Origin: Polaromonas sp. | GTDB lineage: Bacteria; Pseudomonadota; Gammaproteobacteria; Burkholderiales; Burkholderiaceae_C | DNA length: 64,000 nt | Reading direction: 5' to 3' | Assembly (NCBI RefSeq): GCF_029945685.1 | Contig: NZ_JAQSDA010000006.1 | Location: 124,001-188,000 of the forward strand | Shown here: positions 15,986 to 25,084 of the stretch, piece by piece | How the letters are laid out: every line of letters begins with the position of its first letter | How positions within the stretch are numbered: position 1 is the first letter of the stretch | The notes under the pieces: generated by a model | Database searches by the model: none | The model's input: the letters and a program-made list of their open reading frames with translations, nothing else | Told to the model about the DNA's origin: nothing | Made by a program: the position numbers and the translations under genes

Positions 15986-17689
15986 ATGTCAGTAGCGCAG
16001 CAAGTGGAGTGCGACGTTCTCGTGATCGGGTCCGGCGCGTCAGGAATGTCGGCGGCGATCACCGCCGTGAGCCGTGGGCTCAAGGTCATCGTGGCGGAGA
16101 AGGCCCCGCATTATGGTGGAACCACCTCCCGCTCAGGCGGATGGCTCTGGGTGCCCAACACTCACTTGGCGAAGGCCATGGGGCACCATGAGTCTCCTGA
16201 TCAGGCGCTGACCTACATCAAAGACCAGGCTGGCGAGCACTTTGACGAGGCACGCACCCGCGCCTTCCTCAATCATGGTCCGGCAGCGATCGATTTCTTC
16301 ATGTCGAAAACGGCCGTGCAGTTCGACATGCCGTTGACGTTCCCCGATTACCATGCTGAGGCGCCCGGTGCTGCTCAAGGTGGCCGCTCGATGGTGACCC
16401 GACCCTACGATGCTCGGGAATTGGGACCGCTGCTAAAGACCTTGGGGCCGGTGTTGCCTGAGTTGACCGTGTTTGGCCTGACCATCGGATCGGGCAAGGA
16501 AATCATCCACTTCATGCGTGCCAGTCGCTCGCTTGAGTCTGCCTGGTATGTGACCAAGCGCCTGACCAAACACTTTGGGGAGGTGTTGACCTATGGTCGG
16601 GGCATGACGCTGACCAACGGCAATGCTCTGGCAGCCCGTCTCGCAAAGACAGCCTCAGACATGTCCATCCCGGTCTGGCTGTCTTCACCTGCTGTTGAAT
16701 TGTTGCGTGATGAAACCCATGTCACTGGTGCGGTGGTAGATCGCGAAGGCAGCCGGGTCAACGTCAAGGCCAGGCTTGGTGTGGTGTTGGCCAGTGGTGG
16801 AATTCCTCACGATGTTGAACGCATCAAAAAAGTGTATCCGCATGCGCCCAATGGGATGGAGCATTGGTCTCCGACCCCTTCAACCAACCAGGGAGATGGC
16901 GCGCGGATGGCTGAAGCGGTAGGAGGCGTTTTTGACGATTCGCTGCCCAATGCCGCCGCTTGGACACCAATGTCTCTGGTGCCTCGCAAGGACGGTAGCA
17001 CGGGCATCATGCCCCACTTCATTGACCGCGCGAAACCGGGTGTGATTGCCGTTGCCAAGTCTGGCAAGCGCTTCACAAACGAGGCCAACTCTTACCACGA
17101 CGTCGTGCAAGCCATGGTGCAAGTGAGCAAGGGGCAGGATGAGACGGCCGTATATCTCATCGCTGACCATCGTGCTATCCGTCGATATGGTTTGGGCTTT
17201 GTCAAGCCCTTCCCGATGCCGATGGGGGAACACTTGCGCAACGGATATCTGAAAAAAGGACGCACGGTCGCCGACTTGGCGCAGCAACTCGGGATCAACC
17301 CGGGCGCGCTGGAAGAAACGATCCGTGAGTACAACGATCAGGCCAGGTTCGGACGGGACCCCCAGTTCGGCCGAGGCAGCAAGGCCTACAACCGCTATCA
17401 GGGAGACGCCTTGCACGGCCCCAATCCCTGTGTCGAACCGTTGCAGTCCGGACCCTTCTACGCGATTAAGCTGGTGCCGGGTGACATTGGTTCGTTCATG
17501 GGACTCAAGACCGATGCGCATTCCTGCGTCATCCAAGCCGATGGCGTGGTAATCCCGGGGCTTTACGCGGTTGGTAACGATGCCGTCAGCATCATGGGCG
17601 GCGAATACCCGGGTGCAGGCATCACGCTGGGCCCGGGCCTGACGTTTGGCTACATCGCGGCCAACCACATTGCCGACCAGGCCAGGTAA
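15986..17689 (+). CDS. FAD-dependent dehydrogenase of the fumarate-reductase/3-ketosteroid dehydrogenase family
   Basis: 567 residues. The N-terminal FAD-binding motif is V-I-G-S-G-A-S-G at 13-20, followed by the V-A-E-K acidic end and G-G-T-T-S-R-S-G-G. The C-terminal part has F-Y-A-I-K-L-V-P-G around Tyr492 and G-A-G-I-T-L-G-P-G-L-T-F-G. This pattern is closer to KstD-type enzymes, which introduce a double bond next to a ring ketone, than to fumarate reductases. No signal peptide or haem motif is present, so it is cytoplasmic. Among several in-frame ATGs I chose 15986, 6 nt after GGAG. First gene of an operon with an SDR and an ABC importer. Substrate unknown; an alicyclic ketone is a reasonable guess. 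Confidence 0.82.
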   Translation: MSVAQQVECDVLVIGSGASGMSAAITAVSRGLKVIVAEKAPHYGGTTSRSGGWLWVPNTHLAKAMGHHESPDQALTYIKDQAGEHFDEARTRAFLNHGPAAIDFFMSKTAVQFDMPLTFPDYHAEAPGAAQGGRSMVTRPYDARELGPLLKTLGPVLPELTVFGLTIGSGKEIIHFMRASRSLESAWYVTKRLTKHFGEVLTYGRGMTLTNGNALAARLAKTASDMSIPVWLSSPAVELLRDETHVTGAVVDREGSRVNVKARLGVVLASGGIPHDVERIKKVYPHAPNGMEHWSPTPSTNQGDGARMAEAVGGVFDDSLPNAAAWTPMSLVPRKDGSTGIMPHFIDRAKPGVIAVAKSGKRFTNEANSYHDVVQAMVQVSKGQDETAVYLIADHRAIRRYGLGFVKPFPMPMGEHLRNGYLKKGRTVADLAQQLGINPGALEETIREYNDQARFGRDPQFGRGSKAYNRYQGDALHGPNPCVEPLQSGPFYAIKLVPGDIGSFMGLKTDAHSCVIQADGVVIPGLYAVGNDAVSIMGGEYPGAGITLGPGLTFGYIAANHIADQAR

Positions 17690-17709
17690 AAGTTCATCAG
17701 CAAAAAAAC

Positions 17710-18468
17710 ATGATTCCTCAAAACCTACTTGGAAAGGTTGCCTTCATCACGGGGGCCGGGCAAGGCAATGGGCGCGCCATTGCCCTCGGGTTGGCCGAAG
17801 CGGGTGCCCGCGTGGTTGTGACCGACATGAATGAAGCAAACGCTGCCGAGACCGCAGCACTCATTCAGGGCAAGGGCGGCAAGGCCTACAGCTTCCGCCT
17901 CGATGTCACCGATGCAGACGCTTGCAAGACGCTAGCCCAAAACATTGAAGCCACGGTCGGATCAATTGACGTTCTCGTTAACAATGCGGGCATCATCATC
18001 CGTGAGGGTGTGGACAGCCCCAACGCGGCCAAGAACCTGCAACAGGTCATGAAGGTCAACCTGGAAGGCACCTTCAATGTGACCCATGCCTGGCTGCCAT
18101 CGCTGCGCCAGACCCATGGAACCGTGGTGAATGTGGCGTCGATTGCGTCCTACGCCGGTCAGGCGGGCAGTCTGGGCTACTCGCCTTCCAAGGGCGCCGT
18201 GAAGATGCTCACGCAGTCTCTGGCGGCCGATCTGGCGAAGGACGGCGTTCGCGTCAATGCAATTGCACCCGGGGTGATTGAAACGCCCATGACCGTCGCC
18301 ACGCGCTCCGACCCGGCCAAGCTGGAGAAATTTCTGATCCGCATTCCCATGGGCCGGGTGGGCAAGCCGGAAGAACTGGTGGGTGCCGTAATTTTCCTGG
18401 CGTCGTCCATGTCCACCTACGTGACTGGTGTGACCATACCGGTCGATGGTGGTTTTCTGGCCATTTAA
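17710..18468 (+). CDS. Short-chain dehydrogenase/reductase (classical SDR)
   Basis: 252 residues with the cofactor motif T-G-A-G-Q-G-N-G at 14-21, N-N-A-G-I, a catalytic Ser in V-A-S-I-A-S and Tyr157/Lys161 in Y-S-P-S-K. An Asp after beta-2 (V-V-T-D-M-N) predicts NAD rather than NADP. It lies 20 nt after the flavoprotein gene. The region before the ATG lacks a clear Shine-Dalgarno sequence. The pair would oxidise an alcohol to a ketone and then desaturate next to it, or the reverse, on a substrate imported by the downstream transporter (inference). Confidence 0.92.
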   Translation: MIPQNLLGKVAFITGAGQGNGRAIALGLAEAGARVVVTDMNEANAAETAALIQGKGGKAYSFRLDVTDADACKTLAQNIEATVGSIDVLVNNAGIIIREGVDSPNAAKNLQQVMKVNLEGTFNVTHAWLPSLRQTHGTVVNVASIASYAGQAGSLGYSPSKGAVKMLTQSLAADLAKDGVRVNAIAPGVIETPMTVATRSDPAKLEKFLIRIPMGRVGKPEELVGAVIFLASSMSTYVTGVTIPVDGGFLAI

Positions 18469-18553
18469 TTCCCTTTTTCTGCCATCAGTGGTCTCGCACG
18501 CAGATGGTTTACCCAAGGCGAGCCAAACCTCTAATTCCACAAGGAGACTGTTT

Positions 18554-19747
18554 ATGAAAGTTATTCTAATAACACGCCGTTTGGCAATTGCTGCTGCTGC
18601 GTCCATGCTGTCTATGGCAGTGGCTGCCCAGAACATCAAGCTGGGCTTCAACGGTGACCTGTCAGCCTCGCCCTCTGCACAAAGTGGTGCGGCCGGCGTG
18701 TTGGGTATCCAGGCTGCCATTGAAGATATCAATGCCGCCGGTGGTGTGCTGGGCCGGAAATTGACGCTGGTCATTCGTGACGATCAGTCCCAGCCTCCGA
18801 GGTCAATCCAGAACATGAGCGACCTGATCGACAACGAGAAGGTGGTCGCTGTGTTCGGCCCCACCAACTCCGGCAACGCGATGGCTTGGAAGAATATACC
18901 GAACCAGAAAAAAATCATATCGATGGGCATGATAGGAGGTGGTACTGACATCACCAGGCCAGTGAGCGCAGGCGCGGACAACTACATGTTTCGTGTGTCC
19001 ATGGTGGACCGTGAACAAGTGGCGGGGTTGATGGCTTACGCCAAAAAGGTGGGCTACAAAAAAGTGGGGCTGATGGCGGAGACCACAGGCTTTGGTCAGG
19101 GTGGTCTCAAAGATATGCAGGAAATTGCCACGCTACAGGGCATCGAACCAGCCGCCACCGAGCGTTTTGCCGTGGCCGACACCGACATGACCTCGCAACT
19201 GAACAAGATGAAATCGGCCGGCGTTGATGCGATCATTGTGTGGGCCCAGGGTACACCCACCGGACAGTTGATGCGCAGCATGGAAAAGATCAACTACTTC
19301 CCGGCGGTGCTGTCTTCCTGGGCAGCGGACAACGTCACTTTCTACGATGCCGCTGGCAAGACACTGGCAGAGAAACCGATCTTCATGCGCACCATGGTGA
19401 TCGCCGCTACGCCAAAGCAAAAAACCTTGTTTGATCGCGTCAAAGACAAGTTGGCTGCACCCAGCGCCTTCCCGTTCACGGTGCATGGTTACGACGCCGT
19501 CCAGTTAATCGCCGCTTCGATCCGCCAGGCTGGTGGCACCGATGGTGAAAAAATGCGCATTTCTCTTGAAGACTTGAAGGCACCTGTCGAAGGCGTGATG
19601 AAGACCTACAACAAGCCATTCACCAATATACAACACGAAGCGCTGACTGCTGCGGATTTCGCTTTTGTAAAGTGGAGTGGCGGTCAATTGACGCAGCATG
19701 CCGACAACGTCATCAAGTCATTGACCGCAGCCGACTTCAAACGCTAA
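18554..19747 (+). CDS. ABC transporter periplasmic binding protein, branched-chain amino acid (LivK) type
   Basis: 397 residues. A cleavable signal peptide is clear: M-K-V-I-L-I-T-R-R, a hydrophobic run, then A-V-A-A-Q-N. The mature part is a peripheral-binding-protein type 6 domain (I-K-L-G-F-N-G-D-L-S, I-E-D-I-N-A-A-G-G-V-L-G-R-K). AAGGAG at 18541-18546 fixes the start; the frame is open 36 codons further upstream into the SDR end but without protein logic. In Burkholderiales such proteins often bind aromatic or other carboxylates rather than amino acids, and the neighbouring catabolic genes support that here. Confidence 0.93.
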   Translation: MKVILITRRLAIAAAASMLSMAVAAQNIKLGFNGDLSASPSAQSGAAGVLGIQAAIEDINAAGGVLGRKLTLVIRDDQSQPPRSIQNMSDLIDNEKVVAVFGPTNSGNAMAWKNIPNQKKIISMGMIGGGTDITRPVSAGADNYMFRVSMVDREQVAGLMAYAKKVGYKKVGLMAETTGFGQGGLKDMQEIATLQGIEPAATERFAVADTDMTSQLNKMKSAGVDAIIVWAQGTPTGQLMRSMEKINYFPAVLSSWAADNVTFYDAAGKTLAEKPIFMRTMVIAATPKQKTLFDRVKDKLAAPSAFPFTVHGYDAVQLIAASIRQAGGTDGEKMRISLEDLKAPVEGVMKTYNKPFTNIQHEALTAADFAFVKWSGGQLTQHADNVIKSLTAADFKR

Positions 19748-19810
19748 TCAGCGATGCAATGGATGTCTGCGAAACGGGTGTTCCGCAGACTTTGATTCAG
19801 GAGATCTAGG

Positions 19811-20734
19811 ATGGGAATTGCCCTCTTACAGGCGTTGATCAGTGGGGTCGCCGTTGGAAGCGCCTATGCCTTGGTGGCGCTGGGCTTCAGCGTCACCTTC
19901 ACCACCACCAAGACGTTGAACTTCTCTCACGGTGAGTTCGTGTCAGCTGGCGCCTTTGTGGGCATGACCATTCTGTTTCTGGCTTTGGGCAAACCGCTGA
20001 CATCCACATCGTTCGGTGAATTCGTGCCTGGCGCCGGCTCACAAGCACTTGCCTTGGCGGCGGCCTTGGTGGTCATGGGCCTGGCCGGGTGGTTGCTGTA
20101 CGTCCTGGGTGTCCGTCCGTTTGCCGGAAAACCGGGTATGTCCTGGGTCATGAGCACACTGGGCTTTGGTGTGATTCTTCAGAGCGTCGGTCTGGCGATC
20201 TGGGGTCCCAAGCCGGTGGTGGTGCCTGGCCCGCTGGGCGATGAAGTGATACGTATCTTCGACGTGGGTATCCGCCCTCAGGAAGTCCTGATGCTTGTCG
20301 TGTCAGTGGTGATCATGATCGCGTTTGACCATGTGATGCGCAAGACCATGATCGGCAAAGCCATGCGTGCCGTGGCCCAAAATTCCAGCGCGGCCAGCCT
20401 GATGGGCATCAACGTCAACATGATGATGATCGGTGCGTTTGTAATCAGCTCTGCCTTGGCGGGGTTATCAGGATTTTTGCTGGCACCCATTGCGCAGGCT
20501 TCCCTCTTCATGGGCCTGGCCGTGGGCCTGAAAGGGTTCTCTGCGGCCATGGTCGGCGGTCTGAACAACGCCCGGGGCTGTGTGGCTGGTGGGTTCGTGC
20601 TCGGCGTACTCGAGTCGATGGTGAACCTGTGGTCGGCACAGTGGCGAGAAGTCGCCATCTTTGCTCTGGTGATCCTTGTGTTAGCTTTCCGACCGACGGG
20701 TTTGTTCGGCAGCAAAATGGTGGAAAAAGTATGA
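19811..20734 (+). CDS. ABC transporter inner-membrane permease, LivH type
   Basis: 307 residues with about eight hydrophobic segments. The LivH hallmarks are L-Q-A-L-I-S-G-V-A-V-G-S-A-Y-A-L-V-A-L-G at the start and the cytoplasmic loop G-K-A-M-R-A-V-A-Q-N-S. AGGAG precedes the ATG by a few bases. The stop overlaps the start of the LivM-LivG fusion gene as ATGA. With that protein and LivF it would form the importer served by the binding protein just upstream. Confidence 0.93.
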   Translation: MGIALLQALISGVAVGSAYALVALGFSVTFTTTKTLNFSHGEFVSAGAFVGMTILFLALGKPLTSTSFGEFVPGAGSQALALAAALVVMGLAGWLLYVLGVRPFAGKPGMSWVMSTLGFGVILQSVGLAIWGPKPVVVPGPLGDEVIRIFDVGIRPQEVLMLVVSVVIMIAFDHVMRKTMIGKAMRAVAQNSSAASLMGINVNMMMIGAFVISSALAGLSGFLLAPIAQASLFMGLAVGLKGFSAAMVGGLNNARGCVAGGFVLGVLESMVNLWSAQWREVAIFALVILVLAFRPTGLFGSKMVEKV

Positions 20735-22503
20735 CCGGCCTGAAGCATCTGCTGGGCGTTGGTGCTGCTGCCCTGGTGTTGGCTGCGGCGGTGGGTCAGC
20801 TGTCCAACGATTACTACCTGCGCATCGGTTTCATGATGTGCGTTTACTACCTGTGTGCCGCCGGCATGAACATTCTGGTGGGCTATGCAGGGCAAAAATC
20901 GTTGGGGCAAGCTGGCTTATTTGCGGCCGGTGCCTACGCAGTGGCACTGTTGACCACCCGTACGGAAATGAGCGGCTGGATGGCGCTGGCCTTGGCTACC
21001 GTGATTTCAGGCTTGTGCGGTGTGTTGATTGCGTTGCCGTCCCTGCGTGTGAAGGGCCCCTACCTCGCCATGGTGACGATGGCGTTCGGCATTGTGGTCG
21101 AAAAGCTCGTCTCCGAATGGACAGACGTGTTCGGCGGAGCCATGGGCATCTATGGCATCCGTCCTCTGACCTGGAACGGTTCTCCTTTGACTATCCAGCA
21201 GTGGGTCTGGTTGGGCCTCGGGCTGTCGGTGGTGGTGCATTTGTTGCTGCGCAACCTGATTCTGGGTCGCTTTGGACGCGCACTCCTGTCGCTACAGGCG
21301 GACGAGATCGCTGCCTCGTCGGTCGGGGTTCGAGTCTACCGCGCCAAGGTTATCGCCTTTGTCGTGGCGGCGGTCACGTGCGGCATCGCGGGCGCGCTGG
21401 TCGCGCAGCAGAACCAGTACATCAATTCAGACTTCATCACCTTTCACCTGTCCATCTTCATCTTGTTGCTGGTCCTGTTTGGCGGTGTGGGTTCCATGTA
21501 CGGGCCGCTGGTGGGGGCCGTGGTGTTGACAATGATCGATGCGCTGTTGGCACGGTGGCCTTCGGTACAGCACTTGGTCTACGGCATCTTGCTGCTGTTT
21601 GCCTTATACGTCATGCCGGGTGGTGTAGTCGGCTTGTTCAACCAGTTGTTCAAGCGTAAGCGTCATGCAACCGTTGTGAAGACCACTCCTGTCGTTGACA
21701 GTAACTTGGCCATGCACTCCAACGACAAGGGCGAACTCCTCTTGGTCGAGGGCGTCAGCAAGTCCTACGGCGGGGTGAAAACCGCACAGAGTGTTTCGTT
21801 CCGTCTGCAGCGCGGACATGTACACGCGCTGATCGGGCCCAACGGCGCTGGCAAGAGCACGATGATCAATATGATCACCGGCATCGTCACCCCTGATGCA
21901 GGCGTGATCAAGTTTATGGATCGGAACATCATCGGTAAGAACGCCCATTACATTTGCTATCTAGGCATGGGGCGGACGTTCCAGAACCTGCGACTGTTTA
22001 GTGACCTGTCCGTCCTGGACAACGTCATCCTGGGCCGCCATTCCCGCATGAAAAATGGATTTTGGTCTTCTCTTTTCGCCTTGCCGAACGCCCGAAGGCA
22101 GGAAAACGCCGCGAAGATGCACGCACTGGCCGTGTTGAGCCTGGTGGGCCTGGCCCATTTGAAGGACGCGTCGGCTAGCAGCCTGCCCTACGGATTGCAA
22201 CGCCGTGCAGAATTGGCCCGTGCGCTAGCCACTGAGCCCAAGTTGCTGCTGCTGGACGAACCTGCTGCTGGCCTGAACCCCCAGGAGACCGCCGAGCTGG
22301 GCGAGTTGCTAGTCAAGATCAGCCGCCTGGGCACCACGATCTTGATGGTGGAGCACCACATGGACCTGGTGATGGGTATCTCGGACCACGTCATTGTGCT
22401 GGACTACGGCATCAAGATTGCCGAGGGCAAGCCAGTCGATATTCAAAAAAACCCCAAAGTCATCGAAGCGTACCTGGGCGGCGATGCCCTAGCGGCTACC
22501 TGA
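20731..22503 (+). CDS. Fused ABC permease-ATPase (LivM-LivG in one chain)
   Basis: 590 residues joining two normally separate subunits. Residues 1 to about 310 are the LivM permease, with several membrane segments, V-G-Y-A-G-Q-K-S-L-G-Q-A and V-L-F-G-G-V-G-S-M-Y-G-P. After a basic linker (K-R-K-R-H), residues from about 335 form the LivG ATPase: Walker A G-P-N-G-A-G-K-S near 368, Q-loop region R-T-F-Q-N-L-R-L-F, the LivG-type signature L-P-Y-G-L-Q-R-R, and Walker B L-L-L-L-D-E-P near 505. The start is fixed by the ATGA overlap with LivH. The single frame has no internal stop. Such fusions are known in some proteobacteria but uncommon. Confidence 0.93.
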   Translation: MTGLKHLLGVGAAALVLAAAVGQLSNDYYLRIGFMMCVYYLCAAGMNILVGYAGQKSLGQAGLFAAGAYAVALLTTRTEMSGWMALALATVISGLCGVLIALPSLRVKGPYLAMVTMAFGIVVEKLVSEWTDVFGGAMGIYGIRPLTWNGSPLTIQQWVWLGLGLSVVVHLLLRNLILGRFGRALLSLQADEIAASSVGVRVYRAKVIAFVVAAVTCGIAGALVAQQNQYINSDFITFHLSIFILLLVLFGGVGSMYGPLVGAVVLTMIDALLARWPSVQHLVYGILLLFALYVMPGGVVGLFNQLFKRKRHATVVKTTPVVDSNLAMHSNDKGELLLVEGVSKSYGGVKTAQSVSFRLQRGHVHALIGPNGAGKSTMINMITGIVTPDAGVIKFMDRNIIGKNAHYICYLGMGRTFQNLRLFSDLSVLDNVILGRHSRMKNGFWSSLFALPNARRQENAAKMHALAVLSLVGLAHLKDASASSLPYGLQRRAELARALATEPKLLLLDEPAAGLNPQETAELGELLVKISRLGTTILMVEHHMDLVMGISDHVIVLDYGIKIAEGKPVDIQKNPKVIEAYLGGDALAAT

Positions 22504-22520
22504 ACGTCAAGGACCGTCAC

Positions 22521-23231
22521 ATGCTCAAACTTGAATCCGTCCAAATTTCCTACGGGGCGATCCAAGCAGTCAAAGGCGTCAGCCTAGAGGTGAAGGCTGG
22601 GGAGATCGTCACCATCATCGGCGCCAATGGCGCCGGCAAAAGCACTCTGCTTAGAGGGATTGTGGGGCTTGAGCCCTTGCAGAGTGGTCGCATTTACATC
22701 GATGGCAAGGACTGCACTGCAGTGCCACCCCACAAGCGGGTGGGACTGGGTGTTGCTTTGTCGCCCGAGGGCAGAGGAGTGTTTCCGGATCAAACCGTGC
22801 GTGAAAACCTGCTGCTGGGTGCCTATTCCCGGCAAGGTAATCTGGCGCGCACCAGGGTACTGATTGAACGCGAGTTTGAACGGTTCCCGCGCCTAAAGGA
22901 GCGTGCCAACCAATTGGCGGGGACGCTTTCAGGTGGTGAGCAACAAATGCTTGCGATCTCCAGGGCACTCATGAGCGAGCCGAGGTTACTGCTGCTCGAT
23001 GAGCCTTCCTTGGGTCTGGCGCCGCTGATCATCGCGGACGTCTTTCGCTCGATCCGGTCTCTGCATGAGTCTGGGCTGACCATTCTGCTGGTGGAACAGA
23101 TGGCCAACCAGGCACTGGCAATAGCCGACCGAGCTTATGTATTGGAAACGGGTAAAGTCACCTTGCAGGGATCAGGCCACGAACTCTTGAGAGATTCCAA
23201 GGTTCGAGCCGCCTACCTGGGCGCAAGCTGA
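22521..23231 (+). CDS. ABC transporter ATPase, LivF type
   Basis: 236 residues. Walker A G-A-N-G-A-G-K-S-T is near residue 33, the signature is L-S-G-G-E-Q-Q-M-L-A-I, and Walker B is L-L-L-L-D-E-P-S-L-G-L-A-P, the standard LivF sequence. It lies 17 nt after the LivM-LivG gene and pairs with that ATPase half to power import. It is the last gene of the operon; the next gene is convergent. No clear terminator hairpin was seen after it. Confidence 0.95.
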   Translation: MLKLESVQISYGAIQAVKGVSLEVKAGEIVTIIGANGAGKSTLLRGIVGLEPLQSGRIYIDGKDCTAVPPHKRVGLGVALSPEGRGVFPDQTVRENLLLGAYSRQGNLARTRVLIEREFERFPRLKERANQLAGTLSGGEQQMLAISRALMSEPRLLLLDEPSLGLAPLIIADVFRSIRSLHESGLTILLVEQMANQALAIADRAYVLETGKVTLQGSGHELLRDSKVRAAYLGAS

Positions 23232-23260
23232 AGCGGTCGATCCGGCGTACGGGCTTGTTG

Positions 23261-23413
23261 TTAAAGATCAGTCTTGTTACGTCCGGGCTGAAATAGTGAC
23301 GTGTCGGATCCGCTCCGTTTTTTCACGTCGATTGCACCGAGACCGATTTCAGCCATCATGAAGACGGCATGAGTCTCGTTCGCCCAGATGTCATCACATT
23401 CGATACGTTCCAT
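23261..23413 (-). CDS. Possible 50-residue small protein downstream of the acyl-CoA dehydrogenase
   Basis: An ATG-started frame begins 16 nt after the dehydrogenase stop and ends before the convergent LivF gene. Its first half reads like protein (M-E-R-I-E-C-D-D-I-W-A-N-E-T-H, then A-V-F-M-M-A-E-I-G-L-G). The second half (K-K-R-S-G-S-D-T-S) is less convincing. It may be a small accessory protein or the truncated start of a lost gene at the end of the sigma-54 operon. I do not recognise it. The ribosome-binding site is weak (GGAAAC). Confidence 0.3.
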   Translation of the reverse strand: MERIECDDIWANETHAVFMMAEIGLGAIDVKKRSGSDTSLFQPGRNKTDL

Positions 23414-23429
23414 GTCACTTGTTTCCGTT

Positions 23430-24587
23430 TCACAGTCCCATCATCTGGGCAATGATGTTACGCTGGATTTCATTGGAACCACCGCCTACGGGACCGATGC
23501 GTGAGTCGCGGAAGAAGCGCTGCATGTCGTGCTCCATCATGTAGCCCGCGCCGCCCATGATTTGCATACCGAGATTAGCACAGGCAAAGTCATTGTCGGT
23601 AGAAACCACCTTGGCCATGGCTGTTTCGATGCGAGGCTCAATACCTGAGTCCAGCATTTCGGCCACGCGGTAGGTCATCAGGCGCGTAATCTCGGCCATG
23701 ATGCGCATGTCGGCAAACTTGTGAGCTACCGCTTGAAAGCGCGTGATGGGCTGACCAAACTGCACGCGATCAATCGCGTAGTCCTTGGCATAGTCGATTA
23801 CGTGCTGCATGTTGCCCGCACCGGCGGCGGCCAGGCACATGCGCTCCATATTCAGGCACTTCATGAGGCCGCGCCAGCCTTTGTTCTCCTCACCGATCAG
23901 GTTTTCAGCAGCCACTTCGACGTTGTCAAAAAAGACCTCCGTGGCGCGCGTGCTGCGCCGGCCCAAGGTGTCGAGCATGCGGATGGACACGCCTTTGGCG
24001 TTGGTGGGAATCAACAGAATGCTGATGCCGAGGTGCCCCTCTTGGGGGCTGGTCTTGACGGCGGCCACGAGATACTGCGCCACGTGGGCGCAGGTGATGT
24101 AGAGCTTTTGCCCATTGACCACATAGCTGTCGCCCCGGCGCTCGGCGCGCGTGGTGATGGCTGCCGCGTCGGAGCCGGCGCCAGGCTCGGTCAACGCTAT
24201 CGCCATACGGATGCTTCCGTCCATGATGCCTGGCAGGTAGGTGCTCTTGAGGTGTTCGCTGCCGTGCAGCGCGATGTGCTGCCCAGCGTAAATCACGGTC
24301 GTCAGGTAGGCCGTGGCCATGCTGGCGTAGTGGTAGGCCATAGCCTCTACCAGCACTGCCAGGTCTTTGTGGCTACCGCCGGAGCCGCCCACTTCCTCAG
24401 AAAACGGCAGGCTCATCCAGCCGGCGTCGGCCAAGGCTCGATAGGCCTCGAAAGGGAATTCGCCTGCGCGATCAAGTTCGCGGATTTTTTCTGGTGACAT
24501 CACGCCCTGCAGCAAATCCAGCACCGAGTCACGGATTATTCGCTGATGTTCGGTGAGGCCAAAAGTGTTCCAATCTTGTCGTGCCAT
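23430..24587 (-). CDS. Acyl-CoA dehydrogenase
   Basis: 385 residues, full length. It has the N-terminal helical domain, the FAD/substrate motif [20 protein letters not shown], the Arg-rich R-V-Q-F-G-Q-P-I segment, M-G-G-A-G-Y and the C-terminal catalytic glutamate in G-G-G-S-N-E-I-Q. It oxidises acyl-CoA to enoyl-CoA and reduces ETF. It is the last well-supported gene of the sigma-54 operon, 29 nt after the MaoC gene. It supplies the unsaturated thioester that MaoC would hydrate before cleavage by the thiolase-like/DUF35 pair. Confidence 0.93.
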   Translation of the reverse strand: MARQDWNTFGLTEHQRIIRDSVLDLLQGVMSPEKIRELDRAGEFPFEAYRALADAGWMSLPFSEEVGGSGGSHKDLAVLVEAMAYHYASMATAYLTTVIYAGQHIALHGSEHLKSTYLPGIMDGSIRMAIALTEPGAGSDAAAITTRAERRGDSYVVNGQKLYITCAHVAQYLVAAVKTSPQEGHLGISILLIPTNAKGVSIRMLDTLGRRSTRATEVFFDNVEVAAENLIGEENKGWRGLMKCLNMERMCLAAAGAGNMQHVIDYAKDYAIDRVQFGQPITRFQAVAHKFADMRIMAEITRLMTYRVAEMLDSGIEPRIETAMAKVVSTDNDFACANLGMQIMGGAGYMMEHDMQRFFRDSRIGPVGGGSNEIQRNIIAQMMGL

Positions 24588-24616
24588 GGGAAGTTTCCTG
24601 ATTGCTAAAGTTGGCT

Positions 24617-25072
24617 TTAAGCGCGCTCACCGCGAGCTCGTACTAAGGTGGCGAAGAGGCCGGACTGAACCAAATCGCCTTTTTGATTGAGGATTTCCAT
24701 CTTTCGCTTGACTACACCAGCCTGGCCGTTGGAAGCCAGACGCGTCTCGGCCACGCTCCAACGCAGGCGGATGCGGTCACCGAAAAATACCGGAGCATGA
24801 AACTGCCACTGCTCCATACCCAAGAAGGCCAATGCCGTACCTTGCAACTGACCTGCTACGGAAGACAGGCCGGTGGCCACCGACAGAACCAGCAGACCGT
24901 GCGCCACGCGTTGACCTATTGGGGTGTTGCGAGCAAATTCGGCATCGGTGTGCAGGGGATTGGTATCGCCCGATAAGGCGGCGAAAGCCATCACATCAGC
25001 CTCGGTGATAACGCGCTCAGACGTGAGCACAGGTTCGATGCCGGGTCTAAAGTCTTCGAAGTACCAGCTCAT
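24617..25072 (-). CDS. MaoC-like (R)-type enoyl-CoA hydratase
   Basis: 151-residue single hot-dog protein with the full hydratase-2 motif A-L-S-G-D-T-N-P-L-H (catalytic Asp36 and His41), followed by A-H-G-L-L-V-L. It adds water across the 2,3 double bond of enoyl-CoA. In the same operon as an acyl-CoA dehydrogenase, DUF35 and a Cys-less thiolase homologue. That set mirrors the hydratase-aldolase step of actinobacterial steroid side-chain catabolism, where a MaoC protein and Ltp2 act in series. It starts 12 nt after the synthetase stop. Confidence 0.9.
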   Translation of the reverse strand: MSWYFEDFRPGIEPVLTSERVITEADVMAFAALSGDTNPLHTDAEFARNTPIGQRVAHGLLVLSVATGLSSVAGQLQGTALAFLGMEQWQFHAPVFFGDRIRLRWSVAETRLASNGQAGVVKRKMEILNQKGDLVQSGLFATLVRARGERA

Positions 25073-25084
25073 GACGTTTTTCCT

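Noticed and set aside
15986..18468. Calling this a steroid degradation locus
   Set aside because: Only one KstD-like flavoprotein and one SDR are present; ring-cleaving hydroxylases and dioxygenases (HsaA-D/TesA-D types) are absent in the window.
23232..23429. Terminator between the convergent LivF and dehydrogenase operons
   Set aside because: No stem-loop with a U-run could be found; the T-run near 23329 has no convincing stem beside it.
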